Below are positions 45,992 through 55,273 of a stretch of DNA of 64,000 nucleotides, in pieces. Numbering within the stretch: the stretch's first letter is position 1; the number at the start of each line of letters is the position of its first letter. A program made the position numbers and the translations under genes. The notes under the pieces are model-generated. The model worked only from the letters and a program-made list of their open reading frames with translations. It was not told where the DNA came from and searched no databases. The DNA is taken from assembly GCF_900996235.1 (NCBI RefSeq), contig NZ_CAAJGM010000111.1, positions 682,001-746,000 of the forward strand. Direction: 5' to 3'. This DNA comes from Paraburkholderia sp. BCC1885 (lineage in GTDB: Bacteria > Pseudomonadota > Gammaproteobacteria > Burkholderiales > Burkholderiaceae).

Positions 45992-46546
45992 ATGCAAACT
46001 TTTACCCTTCACACCATCGACTCGGCACCGGAACAATCGAAGCCGACCCTGCAGGCACTGACGCAGAAATTCGGCTTCCTGCCCAACGTGATGGCCACCA
46101 TGGCCGGCAACCCCGTTCTGCTGAACGGCTTCGCCGGCAGCTTCGGCAGCTTTCACGGCGGCAGTCTCGACGAATGCGAAAAACAGGCCCTGCTGCTCAC
46201 CAACGCGGTGACCATCCAGTGTCCGTGGACCGTGGCCGCTCACTCGACCTTCGCGCTCGAGGACGGCATGGCGGAAAGCGACGTGCGGGCTATCCGCGAG
46301 GGGCGCTTGCCGGCTCACCCGAAGTACGCGGCGCTATCGGCACTCACGCGCGCACTGATCCAGAAACGCGGCCACGTGAGCGAGGCGGAGATCGACCGCT
46401 TTACCGCTGCGGGATATTCGCAAAGCCAGATCTTCGAGGTGATCACCAGCATCGGAATTTCGACCATGGCGGCCACCACGACTAACATGGCAGGGACGCC
46501 GGTCGAAGAGCGCTTCAAGGCTCAGGCGTGGATGCCGGGACATTAA
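45992..46546 (+). CDS. carboxymuconolactone decarboxylase/AhpD-like protein
   Basis: A 184-residue AhpD-fold protein of the CMD family. The family's active-site helix normally reads CxxCH with two cysteines; here it is QCPWTVAAHS with one cysteine and a conserved histidine, so peroxidase activity of the AhpD type is doubtful. AAGGAG precedes the ATG at 45992. The 3' end runs into a degenerate 12-bp tandem array that repeats the stop codon (46537-46608). Confidence 0.85.
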   Translation: MQTFTLHTIDSAPEQSKPTLQALTQKFGFLPNVMATMAGNPVLLNGFAGSFGSFHGGSLDECEKQALLLTNAVTIQCPWTVAAHSTFALEDGMAESDVRAIREGRLPAHPKYAALSALTRALIQKRGHVSEAEIDRFTAAGYSQSQIFEVITSIGISTMAATTTNMAGTPVEERFKAQAWMPGH

Positions 46547-46608
46547 GTGGTGCATTAAGCGGGACACCAAACGGGACACTAAGGGGCGCATAAAGCGTCG
46601 CATAGGCA
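46537..46608 (+). repeat. six degenerate 12-bp tandem units at a gene end
   Basis: Six 12-bp units (start GGGACATTAAGT, then GGTGCATTAAGC, GGGACACCAAAC, GGGACACTAAGG and two weaker ones) run from the last codons of the CMD gene. The frame is kept: the first, second and fourth units each contain an in-frame stop (GH* and VH*). Confidence 0.65.
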
Positions 46609-46723
46609 GCATGCGCAGGGCTGGCTTCGCGCCATGCCCTGCTCGCCATTTTTACCTGAGGCCGTCGGATACGAAAACGCGGCACGTATGAGCCGAAAAA
46701 CCTACCTCAACAGATAGCGCGCG

Positions 46724-47587
46724 ATGAATTCACCGAATCTCAATTCAAAGCTGCCGGCCACCGAGCTGGGCGTGCTGCTGCGCCGCTGGCGCGACACGCG
46801 TGGCCGCAGCCAGATCGACCTGTCGCTCGATACGGGCGTGTCGCAGCGGCATATCAGCTTCATCGAAAGCGGACGCAGCGTGCCGAGCCGTCAGACCTTG
46901 ATGGATCTGGCCCAGGCGCTCGACGTGCCGCTGCGCGAGCGCAACGGCCTGTTGCTGGCGGCGGGCTATGCGCCGCTCTACGCGGAAGGCGCGTGGAACG
47001 CGCAGGAAATGGACAGCGTCACGCGCGCCCTGGAGCGCATCCTGCGCCAGCACGAACCGTTTCCAGCCATTGTGATGGATCGCTACTGGAATGTGCTGCT
47101 GACCAATGACGCCGCGCCACGCTTCTTCAATTGCTTTATCGACATGGCGGCGCGCAAGGGTCCGCGCAACATGCTGCATCTGATGTTCGATCCGCACGGC
47201 ATGCGTCCGTTCATCGCCAATTGGGAAGCCGTCGCCAAAAGCCTGATCCAGCGCGTGTATCGTGAATCGGTGGGACGTGTCATCGACGATAAAACACAAG
47301 AACTCCTAAGTACCCTGCTCGCCTATCCCGATGTGCAAAGCGAGTGGAAAAATCCCCAGGCGCTGGGCGCGATGCCAGCGGCGACGGTGTTGCCGTTCAT
47401 CCCACTCAGCTTTACCAAAGGCAGTCAAACGCTGAGCTACTTTTCGATGGTCTCGACGGTCGGCACGCCGCAGACGATCGCCGCACAGGAACTGCGCATC
47501 GAATGCCTGTTCCCCGCCGACGAGCAGACGGAAAAGCAGCACAAACGGCTGCTGGACGACGTCGCACACGGCGACGACGGCCGCTAA
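46724..47587 (+). CDS. XRE-family regulator with MmyB-like ligand-binding domain
   Basis: A 287-residue regulator: helix-turn-helix in residues 15-75 (LRRWRDTRGRSQIDLSLDTGVSQRHISFIESGRS) and a MmyB-type PAS-like domain from about 100 (FPAIVMDRYWNVLLTNDAAPRFF). MmyB-like domains in this architecture bind fatty-acyl-like ligands in Streptomyces homologues. The family often sits beside SDR or CMD genes; the CMD gene at 45992 is its neighbour and a possible target. Confidence 0.92.
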   Translation: MNSPNLNSKLPATELGVLLRRWRDTRGRSQIDLSLDTGVSQRHISFIESGRSVPSRQTLMDLAQALDVPLRERNGLLLAAGYAPLYAEGAWNAQEMDSVTRALERILRQHEPFPAIVMDRYWNVLLTNDAAPRFFNCFIDMAARKGPRNMLHLMFDPHGMRPFIANWEAVAKSLIQRVYRESVGRVIDDKTQELLSTLLAYPDVQSEWKNPQALGAMPAATVLPFIPLSFTKGSQTLSYFSMVSTVGTPQTIAAQELRIECLFPADEQTEKQHKRLLDDVAHGDDGR

Positions 47588-47644
47588 AACGCGGGCGTCG
47601 CACGTGAAGTAACCATCCCAAGCCAGGCTGATCGGTACGGTCTT

Positions 47645-48052
47645 TCAGACCTTATCTGGCTCAGGCCGGATCACCAGTTCCACGAAACCGGTCCGCTCGT
47701 CATGCTCGCGCGCAAACCGATGGCCGGGCAACAGCGCGAGCAGAATCTCCGCCGTCGTGCGAACCCGGCAACCGTGCGCCACATGTCCACCGAACACTTG
47801 CCCGCGCGCGTCGGCAACGGACATGTGCAGATGCGCCCCATCCGGCGAGATCGAGCCGGCGAGCGTGAGAATCTCCAGATCGCCGCGCAATTCGGCCGGC
47901 TGATCGACACCCGCGAAGCGCAATTGCGCCACGCTCAAACTGCCGATGCCCTGCAGCACGTAAGCCGCCGCCAGATCGAGTTCGCGCAGCACGTCTTCGA
48001 GCGCGCCGCGCAGATCGTCGCCCGGTACAAGGCGGATAGGATGAATTTGCAT
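47645..48052 (-). CDS. PPC/DUF296 domain protein
   Basis: A 135-residue small protein of the PPC (DUF296) family, which forms trimers and in plants is fused to AT-hook DNA-binding proteins. Hallmarks are LAAAYVLQGIGSLSVAQLRF, the ISPDGAHLHMSVAD metal-like motif (HLH), and GHVAHGCRV. Bacterial members have no firmly assigned role. It converges on the XRE gene and shares its strand with the LysR at 48139. Confidence 0.9.
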   Translation of the reverse strand: MQIHPIRLVPGDDLRGALEDVLRELDLAAAYVLQGIGSLSVAQLRFAGVDQPAELRGDLEILTLAGSISPDGAHLHMSVADARGQVFGGHVAHGCRVRTTAEILLALLPGHRFAREHDERTGFVELVIRPEPDKV

Positions 48053-48138
48053 CGCTCGCTTCCTGGTTAGCCGCGCTCAAGCACAATGAGACGGCACGCC
48101 GCGCGTCGCGTGCTTATGGTGATTGTGCCAGCGGCACG

Positions 48139-49059
48139 TCAGCCCAGACCATCCAGGCGCTCAACCAGATAATCGATCAGCGCCCGCACCTTGAGCGGCA
48201 AAAACCGGTTCGGCGGATACAGCAGCCATACCGAGCCGACATAAGCCTGTCCTTCGAGCGTCCAGTCTGCCAATACCTCCACCAGTTCACCGCTTGCGAG
48301 CGCGTTTGCCGCCGTGAATTCCGGCAGGTTGGCGATGCCGAAACCCTGCTGCGCCGCTTCGAGCCGCGCGCCGGCATGATTGGCGATATAGCGGCCGCGC
48401 ACCTCCACGGTCTGCGTGTGCGTGCCGCGACGCATGCGCCAGCGGTTGTCGTCAGGCGTTTCGCCAAGGTAGAGGCAGTCGTGCTGGGCCAGCTCGCGCG
48501 GCGCTTGCGGCGTGCCGCGTGCGTCCAGATAAGCCGGCGACGCGCACAGCACCCAGCGCACCTTGCCGAGCCGCCGCCCCGCGAGGCCCGGCGGCGGCTG
48601 CTCGGTCATGCGAAGCACGAGATCGAGATCGTCGTCGAGCGGATCGACGGCGTGATCCGCAAACAGCAATTGCAGATCGACCTCGGGATAGGCGCGCAAA
48701 AATCCCGGCACCAGCGGATGGAGCACGGTTCTGGCGAACTGCGTCGGCGCACTCACGCTCACCTTGCCGCGCGGCCGGCCAGCCAGTTGACCGGCGGCGT
48801 CGACCGCGCCCGAGGCGGCGCTCACCATGTCGCGGCAGTAGCGCGCTACCTGCGCGCCCGATTCGGTGACCCGCACCTTGCGCGTCGAACGCTCCAGCAA
48901 ACGCGTGGCCAAGGCTTCCTCCAGCCGCTTGATCTGGCGGCTGACCGTCGACGGCGTGCTGCCCAACTGGCGTGCCGCCACCGAGAAATTGCCCGTCTCG
49001 ACGACGCGCGCAAACACGGCCAGGTCGGGCAACAGCGCGAAAAGTTCGTTGGGATTCAT
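48139..49059 (-). CDS. LysR-family transcriptional regulator
   Basis: A 306-residue LysR protein: HTH at 8-66 (VVETGNFSVAARQLGSTPSTVSRQIKRLEEAL, LLERSTRKVRVTE) and an effector domain from about 95. I chose the ATG at 49059 (MNPNELFALLPD); the longer frame adds a non-conserved stretch. It is divergent from the EamA transporter at 49205 (145 bp apart), so it probably regulates that exporter. Confidence 0.92.
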   Translation of the reverse strand: MNPNELFALLPDLAVFARVVETGNFSVAARQLGSTPSTVSRQIKRLEEALATRLLERSTRKVRVTESGAQVARYCRDMVSAASGAVDAAGQLAGRPRGKVSVSAPTQFARTVLHPLVPGFLRAYPEVDLQLLFADHAVDPLDDDLDLVLRMTEQPPPGLAGRRLGKVRWVLCASPAYLDARGTPQAPRELAQHDCLYLGETPDDNRWRMRRGTHTQTVEVRGRYIANHAGARLEAAQQGFGIANLPEFTAANALASGELVEVLADWTLEGQAYVGSVWLLYPPNRFLPLKVRALIDYLVERLDGLG

Positions 49060-49204
49060 GGTGGGTCGTGATCGTGCCTGGATGTGCGCCACAAAAAGTC
49101 GCGCCCGAATTAGTGCATTTGCGACATAAAACCTGTGCGCCGCACCCCGATTATCACTCTACACGCAACACCGGACAATACCCGCTCATACTCCGAGATT
49201 CGCC

Positions 49205-50146
49205 ATGTCCCGACCAGAACGCCTGCAATTCCTCTCCGACCTGATGCTGCTCGCCGTCGCGGTGGTGTGGGGCACCAGCTACGGCGTCGCCAAAAGCGCG
49301 CTCGCCTATTACCCGGTGCTCGGCCTGCTGGCGCTGCGCTTCGGCATCACGTTCGTACTGCTGTCGCCCGCGCTACGACCGCTACGTCATGCCAATGCCC
49401 GCGCGCTGCGCGGCGTGGTCGGCGCCGGCTTGTTGCTGTTCGGCATTTTCCTCTGTGAGACGTTTGGCCTGCTGCTGACGCGCGCCGCCAACGCGGCGTT
49501 TCTCATCAGCCTGTGCGTGGTGATGACGCCTCTGGTCGAGTGGTTGCTTCTGAAGCGACGGCCGAGCGGCATCGAATGGGCCGCCGTCGGGCTGTCGTTG
49601 CTGGGCGCGTGGTTGCTGGCGGGGCAAGGCGAATTCACGCTGAGCGCCGGCGACGCGCTGATTCTCGCTGCCGCCGCGCTGCGCGCGGTGATCGTCTGCG
49701 TGACCAAGCGGTTGATGCGCGACGCCGCGTTGCCGCCGCTGACCGTGACCGCCGTGCAATCCGGCGTGGTCGCCTTGGGCAGCGCGGCGGCGGCACTCGT
49801 GTTTGCGCGCGATCAGTGGCGTGCCGTGCCGTCGTTGGCGGAGCATCCGGCGTTCTGGGGCAGCGTGTTGTATCTGGTGCTCGCCTGCACCCTGTTCGCA
49901 TTCTTCGCGCAAAACTATGGCATCAAGCGCAGCAGTCCGACGCGCGTGGCATTGCTGATGGGTAGCGAGCCGGCGTTCGGCGCCCTGTTCGCGTGTCTGT
50001 GGCTGGGCGAGCGAATCTCCGTGACGGCGTGGCTCGGCGGCGGGCTGATCGTGGCGGCGTCGCTGCTCGCGACCGTGCGTTGGCGTATGCCCGTGCTTCG
50101 ATCAAAACCCGCCCCTGCTTATCCCGAGGCGACACCGCCGCGCTGA
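49205..50146 (+). CDS. EamA/DMT-family transporter
   Basis: A 313-residue inner-membrane protein with ten predicted helices in two EamA repeats (AVVWGTSYGVAKSAL near 15 and MGSEPAFGALFACLWLGERIS in the second repeat). DMT carriers export amino acids or metabolites. The divergent LysR at 48139 is the likely regulator. The substrate is unknown. Confidence 0.92.
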   Translation: MSRPERLQFLSDLMLLAVAVVWGTSYGVAKSALAYYPVLGLLALRFGITFVLLSPALRPLRHANARALRGVVGAGLLLFGIFLCETFGLLLTRAANAAFLISLCVVMTPLVEWLLLKRRPSGIEWAAVGLSLLGAWLLAGQGEFTLSAGDALILAAAALRAVIVCVTKRLMRDAALPPLTVTAVQSGVVALGSAAAALVFARDQWRAVPSLAEHPAFWGSVLYLVLACTLFAFFAQNYGIKRSSPTRVALLMGSEPAFGALFACLWLGERISVTAWLGGGLIVAASLLATVRWRMPVLRSKPAPAYPEATPPR

Positions 50147-50300
50147 TTCACTTCTCTTCCCTGCGACTTTCGCCGCCATCTAATTTTGTTAAGGTAATCT
50201 CGCGCGATTGCGATGCGCCGCCACCGTGCCCGGGAACGGCACCGGTCGACCAGCACCTCGCATGGCGATTTCCGCGTTCACCTTCAACAAGAACCTCCCT

Positions 50301-51872
50301 ATGAGACGACGCAGTTTTTTCGCTTCACTTGGCTTGCTGGCATCCGCAGTCTCCACCCGGAATGCATCCGCCCTGCCCTCCAACCTGACACGCGCCGACG
50401 GCGCCCTGGGCGCACCTGATCCGGCCAATGCGGTGCAAACCAGCCGCCACTATCTGCAACGGATCGCCGCGCTCGACCGGCAAGGTCCAGAGTTGCGCAG
50501 CATCATCGAACTCAACCCGGAGGCACTGCAGATTGCCGCCACGCTCGACGCCGAGCGTGCCGCCGGCAAGCTGCGTGGACCGCTGCATGGCATCCCGGTA
50601 GTGGTCAAGGACAACATCGCGACCGGCGACCGCATGTCGACCAGCGCCGGATCCCTCGCGCTCGACGGCGTGCAGGCCGCGCGCGACGCGCATCTGATCG
50701 AACGCCTGCGCGCAGCGGGCGGAGTGATCCTCGGCAAGACCAATCTCAGCGAATGGGCCAACATCCGCTCCTCGCGCTCGACGAGCGGCTGGAGCGGACG
50801 CGGCGGGCTGTCACGCAATCCATACGCGCTCGATCGCTCCACCAGCGGCTCCAGCTCGGGATCGGCAGCGGCCGTGGCGGCCAATCTCACGCGCATGGCG
50901 ATCGGCTCGGAGACCGATGGATCGATCGTCTCGCCATCGTCGATCATGGGGGTGGTGGGGCTGAAGCCGACGGTTGGGCGCATCAGCCGCGACGGCATCA
51001 TCCCGATCTCGCACACTCAGGACACGCCCGGACCGATCACCCGCACCGTCGCCGATGCCGCCCTGCTGCTGGCCGCGCTGGCCGGTCCCGACCCGCGCGA
51101 TCCGGCGACGCACGACGCCCCTGCGCCTGACGATTACGTCGCCGCGCTCGACAAGAATGCGCTGCGCGGTGCGCGCATCGGCGTGGCGCGCGAGTTCTTC
51201 ACCGGCCACGACGAAATCGACCAGCGCATCGAATACGCGCTCGCCCAACTGGTTCTGCAAGGCGCCGTGCTGGTCGATCCAATCGATCTGCCGAAGGTCG
51301 GCTACGAGACCGAAGAGCAGTCGGTGCTGCTGCACGAGTTCAAGCACGACCTGCCGCTGTGGCTCGCGACGTTCGCGCCGCACGCACCGATCCGCACGCT
51401 CGCCGATCTGATTGCCTACAACAAGGCGCACAGCGACCGCGAGATGCCGTACTTCGGCCAGGAACTGCTGATCCAGGCGCAGGCGCTCGGCGATCTCGAT
51501 AGCGACGTTTATCTCCAGGCGCTGGCCGCCTGCCGCAAAGGCGCGCGCGAGGAGGGCATCGACCGTGCGATTCGCGAGCATCGGCTGGACGCGATCGTCG
51601 CGCCGACCGGTGGCACCGCGTGGCTGACCGACTTCATCAATGGCGACAGCGGCGGCGACGGCTTTTCCACACCGGCGGCGGTGGCCGGCTATCCGCATCT
51701 GACGGTGCCGGCGGGTCTGGTGCGCGGCATGCCGATTGGTCTGTCGTTCGTCGGCCCGGCCTGGAGCGAAGCGCGGCTTCTGGCGCTCGGCTATGCGTTC
51801 GAGCAGGCTACGCAATGGCGCGAGGAGCCGCAGTACATCCAGCACTCGAGCATTCCGCCCTTGCGGACCTGA
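50301..51872 (+). CDS. secreted amidase (amidase signature family)
   Basis: A 523-residue amidase with the Ser-cisSer-Lys triad: Lys in VVKDNI, the glycine/serine-rich GSSSGSAAAV block and the nucleophile in TDGSIVSPS. A Tat-like N-terminus MRRRSFFASLGLLASAVS suggests folded export. The start at 50301 gives this signal directly; upstream frames add unlike sequence. It hydrolyses amides or peptide side-chain amides, substrate unknown. Downstream is a (ATGCTC)10 repeat. Confidence 0.92.
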   Translation: MRRRSFFASLGLLASAVSTRNASALPSNLTRADGALGAPDPANAVQTSRHYLQRIAALDRQGPELRSIIELNPEALQIAATLDAERAAGKLRGPLHGIPVVVKDNIATGDRMSTSAGSLALDGVQAARDAHLIERLRAAGGVILGKTNLSEWANIRSSRSTSGWSGRGGLSRNPYALDRSTSGSSSGSAAAVAANLTRMAIGSETDGSIVSPSSIMGVVGLKPTVGRISRDGIIPISHTQDTPGPITRTVADAALLLAALAGPDPRDPATHDAPAPDDYVAALDKNALRGARIGVAREFFTGHDEIDQRIEYALAQLVLQGAVLVDPIDLPKVGYETEEQSVLLHEFKHDLPLWLATFAPHAPIRTLADLIAYNKAHSDREMPYFGQELLIQAQALGDLDSDVYLQALAACRKGAREEGIDRAIREHRLDAIVAPTGGTAWLTDFINGDSGGDGFSTPAAVAGYPHLTVPAGLVRGMPIGLSFVGPAWSEARLLALGYAFEQATQWREEPQYIQHSSIPPLRT

Positions 51873-51903
51873 ACCTGTAGCGGGCTAACTTTCAGGGCCG
51901 CTG

Positions 51904-51963
51904 ATGCTCATGCTCATGCTCATGCTCATGCTCATGCTCATGCTCATGCTCATGCTCATGCTC
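51904..51963. repeat. (ATGCTC)10 hexanucleotide microsatellite
   Basis: Ten perfect copies of ATGCTC in the space between convergent genes. On the minus strand it reads as alternating Glu-His in the frame of the cardiolipin synthase gene, after its stop codon (51994-51996). Confidence 0.98.
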
Positions 51964-51993
51964 AAACGAGCCTATGCGTGGCGGCCCTGCTTC

Positions 51994-53439
51994 TCAAAGC
52001 TGCCCATCGAGCAAGGCGGCAACCCGCTCGATGAGCTTCTCTTTGGTCGGGCGACGCAGCCAGTCGTCCAGCGTGATGCGCTCCGCCTTCGCGAGATCCG
52101 CGCCAAAAATCGCGGTTTGATGGCGCGCGAAATCGCGGTCGTAGATATTCAGATTCGCCTCGTCGTTGAGCTTGAACGAGCGGCTGTCGAAATTGGTGGA
52201 CCCCACCGACACCAGGTATTCATCGACCACCAGCAGCTTGCAGTGAAACATGGTCGGCTGATACTCGTACATTTCGACGCCCGCCTTCAGCAGATCGCCC
52301 CAGCAGGCCCGCGACGCCTCGCGCACGGTGTGCGTGTCGATGCGTTTGCCGGGCGTCAGCACCTGTACCTTGACACCACGCCGGGCCGCTTCGACGAGGG
52401 CGTTGATGGTGAGCTTGTCGGGCACGAAATAGGCGCTCGCCAGATGAATCGAGTCGCTCGCCGCCGTAATCGCCATCAGATACATCAACTGCATGTCGTC
52501 GCTGCCGCCCGACGGCGAACTGCTGAACATATGCGCCACGCCGTCGCCACACGGCTCGATGGCGGGGAAATAATCCGGCCCGTGCAGCACGTTGCCGCTC
52601 GCCTTGACCCAGTTGTCCATGAAGACTGCCTGCATGTGCCCGACCACCGGACCTTCGACGCGAAAATGCGTATCGCGCCAGTGCTGCGGGTCCTGGGCAT
52701 GACCGGTCCATTCCTCGGCGATACCCACGCCGCCGGTAAAACCGGTGTGGCCGTCGATCACCAGCAGCTTGCGGTGCGTGCGGTCGTTCATACGGCCAAG
52801 TCCGGTCCAGTGCGGCTTGTGATAGCGGAACACCTCGGCGCCGCCTTCGCCTAGCATCTGCAGATAGCGCTGGTCCATCTTCGACGAACCCATCCAGTCG
52901 AGCAGCACATGCACCGCGACGCCGGCGCGCGCCTTGTCGGCAAGCGCCTGCGCCATCTGTTCACCGATCTCGCCCGACCAGTAGATAAACGTCTCGAACG
53001 TGATGGTTTTCTGCGCCGAGCGGACCGCGGCGAGCATCGACGGAAAGATCTCGTCGCCGTTCAAGAGCACCTCGAAACGGTTGCCGCCGATCACCGGCGG
53101 CCCGAGCAACAGGCCCATCGAACGCAGAAACTGCGGGTCGTCACTGGAATAGAGCCGCTCGATGTTGTGCTCGATCTTCTTCTCGCCGCTCGACAGATTG
53201 GCGATGACCAGCACCACGACGAGCGTCGCAACAGCGGTGAGCAGAATCGTCAGCATGAGCAATCCGGTTTGACTCGCCATGGCGAGCCGCGTGGGAACCA
53301 TGGCTTGGGCAGCACGGTTCGTGCCGCGCTTGGTGCCACCCTTCGTGCCACCCTTCATGCCGCGCTTCGTGATGGTGGAAAGTGCGCCGTCCATGTATTG
53401 CCGCAGCCATCCGCGCGTTTCATGTAGGGAGCACTTCAT
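51994..53439 (-). CDS. cardiolipin synthase (phospholipase D family)
   Basis: A 481-residue membrane enzyme with two PLD HKD motifs: HRKLLVIDGHTGFTGG and HCKLLVVDEYLVSVGSTNFD. It condenses two phosphatidylglycerol molecules (or PG with another donor) into cardiolipin. One N-terminal helix (about 65-85, LLMLTILLTAVATLVVVLVI) anchors it. The N-terminus contains a 12-bp tandem repeat coding TKRG/MKGG/TKGG/TKRG units. Start at 53439 is chosen; ATG at 53280 (MASQTG) is a shorter option. After the TGA the frame continues into the Glu-His microsatellite. Confidence 0.92.
   Translation of the reverse strand: MKCSLHETRGWLRQYMDGALSTITKRGMKGGTKGGTKRGTNRAAQAMVPTRLAMASQTGLLMLTILLTAVATLVVVLVIANLSSGEKKIEHNIERLYSSDDPQFLRSMGLLLGPPVIGGNRFEVLLNGDEIFPSMLAAVRSAQKTITFETFIYWSGEIGEQMAQALADKARAGVAVHVLLDWMGSSKMDQRYLQMLGEGGAEVFRYHKPHWTGLGRMNDRTHRKLLVIDGHTGFTGGVGIAEEWTGHAQDPQHWRDTHFRVEGPVVGHMQAVFMDNWVKASGNVLHGPDYFPAIEPCGDGVAHMFSSSPSGGSDDMQLMYLMAITAASDSIHLASAYFVPDKLTINALVEAARRGVKVQVLTPGKRIDTHTVREASRACWGDLLKAGVEMYEYQPTMFHCKLLVVDEYLVSVGSTNFDSRSFKLNDEANLNIYDRDFARHQTAIFGADLAKAERITLDDWLRRPTKEKLIERVAALLDGQL
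53311..53370 (-). repeat. 12-bp tandem repeat in the cardiolipin synthase N-terminus
   Basis: Five consecutive 12-bp units encode TKRG, MKGG, TKGG, TKRG and TNRA. They give a basic, disordered segment ahead of the membrane helix. Confidence 0.7.
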
Positions 53440-53503
53440 AGCAAATCCGCGCGTTACGGTGCCATAATCGCACTTCGCAGCCCTTCCGCCGACCGTTTTA
53501 CCC

Positions 53504-54901
53504 ATGACACTTGTCCAGAAAGCGCTTCTTGCCCCGCTCATCGTCGCGTGCGCGATGTTTATGGAAAGTGTCGATGCCAATGTGATCGTGACCGCCCTGC
53601 CTTCGATGGCACGCGACTTCGCCCGCGATCCCGTCACCCTGAAAATTGCCGTCACGAGCTATGTGCTCGGCCTCGGCGTATTCATTCCCGTCTGCGGCTG
53701 GCTCGCCGACCGCTTCGGCGCGCGTACCGTGTTTCGCACCGCCATCGGCATCTTCGTGGCCGGGTCGCTGCTGTGCGCGGCGTCCAATTCGCTCGCCACT
53801 TTCACGGTGGCCCGTTTCATTCAGGGGGTGGGCGGCGCGATGATGGTGCCGGTCGGGCGCATCATCATCTTCCGCGTCGTGCCCAAATCCGAGTTCATTC
53901 GCGCGATGAATTACCTGAGCGTGCCGGCCATGCTCGGACCGGCGGCTGGCCCGCTGCTAGGCGGCTTCATCACCACGTACCTGCACTGGCGGCTGATTTT
54001 CTTCATCAACGTGCCGGTGGGCGTGCTCGGCATCTATCTAACCAATCGCCATATCGTCAATACCCGCGAGCCGCATCCGGGGCCGCTCGACTGGATCGGC
54101 TTCTTTCTCTCGGCGGGTGGGGCATCGCTGTTTCTGCTCGGACTTTCGCTGATTGGCGGCGAGATGATTTCGAACAGCAACGCGGTGGGCATGTGTCTGT
54201 GCGGCGCGTTTTTACTGGCTGTATACGTGCCATATGCTTTACGCATCAAACTGCCGCTGCTCGATCTGCGGTTCCTGCGCATTCCCACTTTCCAAGCCAG
54301 CGTGGCGGGCGGCTCGTTGTTTCGCATCGGGCTCGGCGCCATTCCGTTCCTGTTGCCGCTGCTGCTGCAGGAAGGGCTCGGGCGCAGCGCGTTCGAGTCT
54401 GGGCTGATTACCTGCGCCTCGGCATTCGGCGGGATGTTCATGCGGACCATCGCGTCGACGGTGTTGCGGCGCTTCGGCTTTCGCAATGTGCTGGTCGTCA
54501 ATGCCGCGCTGTCCGGTATCGCCATTGCCGTCTGCGGCGTGTTTTTCCCCGGCACGCCTACCTGGTTGATCTGGCTCGTGGTTCTGCTTGGCGGATTCTT
54601 CCCCGCGCTGCAGTTCACCTCGCTGAACTCGCTCACCTACGCGGAGATCGCAAGCCGCGATGTGGGCCGCGCGACCAGCCTCGGCAGCGTCGTGCAGCAG
54701 ATGTCGCTCGGCCTCGGCGTGACGGTGGGTGGGATCGCATTGCAGATTACGCAGATGCTGCACCACCACACGCACGTGGCGTGGACCGATTTCTGGCCCG
54801 CCTTCCTCGTGGTGGGGCTGTGCTCGTTCGCTTCCATTCCGGTTACGCTGCGCCTGCCGCTACGAGCGGGTGAAGAGATTTCGCGCGGCAGCCGCGGGTA
54901 G
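53504..54901 (+). CDS. MFS drug:H+ antiporter (DHA2-type)
   Basis: A 465-residue transporter with 13-14 predicted helices. The DHA2 motifs are present: D(32)-like MESVDANVIVTALPSM near residue 22, ADRFGARTVFR (motif A) after TM2 and LGPAAGPLLGGFI (motif C) in TM5. It exports drugs or metabolites. It is divergent from the cardiolipin synthase gene (65 bp apart). Confidence 0.92.
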   Translation: MTLVQKALLAPLIVACAMFMESVDANVIVTALPSMARDFARDPVTLKIAVTSYVLGLGVFIPVCGWLADRFGARTVFRTAIGIFVAGSLLCAASNSLATFTVARFIQGVGGAMMVPVGRIIIFRVVPKSEFIRAMNYLSVPAMLGPAAGPLLGGFITTYLHWRLIFFINVPVGVLGIYLTNRHIVNTREPHPGPLDWIGFFLSAGGASLFLLGLSLIGGEMISNSNAVGMCLCGAFLLAVYVPYALRIKLPLLDLRFLRIPTFQASVAGGSLFRIGLGAIPFLLPLLLQEGLGRSAFESGLITCASAFGGMFMRTIASTVLRRFGFRNVLVVNAALSGIAIAVCGVFFPGTPTWLIWLVVLLGGFFPALQFTSLNSLTYAEIASRDVGRATSLGSVVQQMSLGLGVTVGGIALQITQMLHHHTHVAWTDFWPAFLVVGLCSFASIPVTLRLPLRAGEEISRGSRG

Positions 54902-55273
54902 TGCGGCTAGTTAATGGCGTGGGTAGTGGCGGATAGTGGCGGGCAACAACCCCACCACTCATAACAAGCAGCAACAATTCCCATCACCCCGACGCGGGGT
55001 TTCCCCTGGCCAGGGTCGCGCTGGCCGCTTCTGTCATCCGAACGACACCCACGCCCGGCACCATGGCCTTGGCATCGCATTTCCCTGCGAGGGCGTCGTG
55101 CCGCTCCTCAACCCGCTTATCACAGCGGCCCGCCTCGCACTCGCCAGATCCCAGCAGATTCACGCCCGATCCGGGCGCACACGACACGCAGCGAAGCACG
55201 AGTGCATGGATTGACGACAAGCCTTCTGCCCCCATCGCGAGCGCAACAGCAGCACATCCACAAGGAGATTGGT
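54902..55273. other. intergenic region upstream of the MFS-PstS pair
   Basis: About 370 bp. No gene is supported and I found no Pho box (CTGTCAT-type repeats) by eye. AAGGAG at 55262-55267 is the ribosome-binding site of the next gene. Confidence 0.4.

Noticed and set aside
51904..51963. possible CRISPR-like repeat
   Set aside because: Units are 6 bp with no spacers; this is a simple microsatellite.
53548..54873. 441-codon alternative frame inside the MFS gene
   Set aside because: Overlaps the MFS gene in another frame; lacks transporter helices or a start signal.
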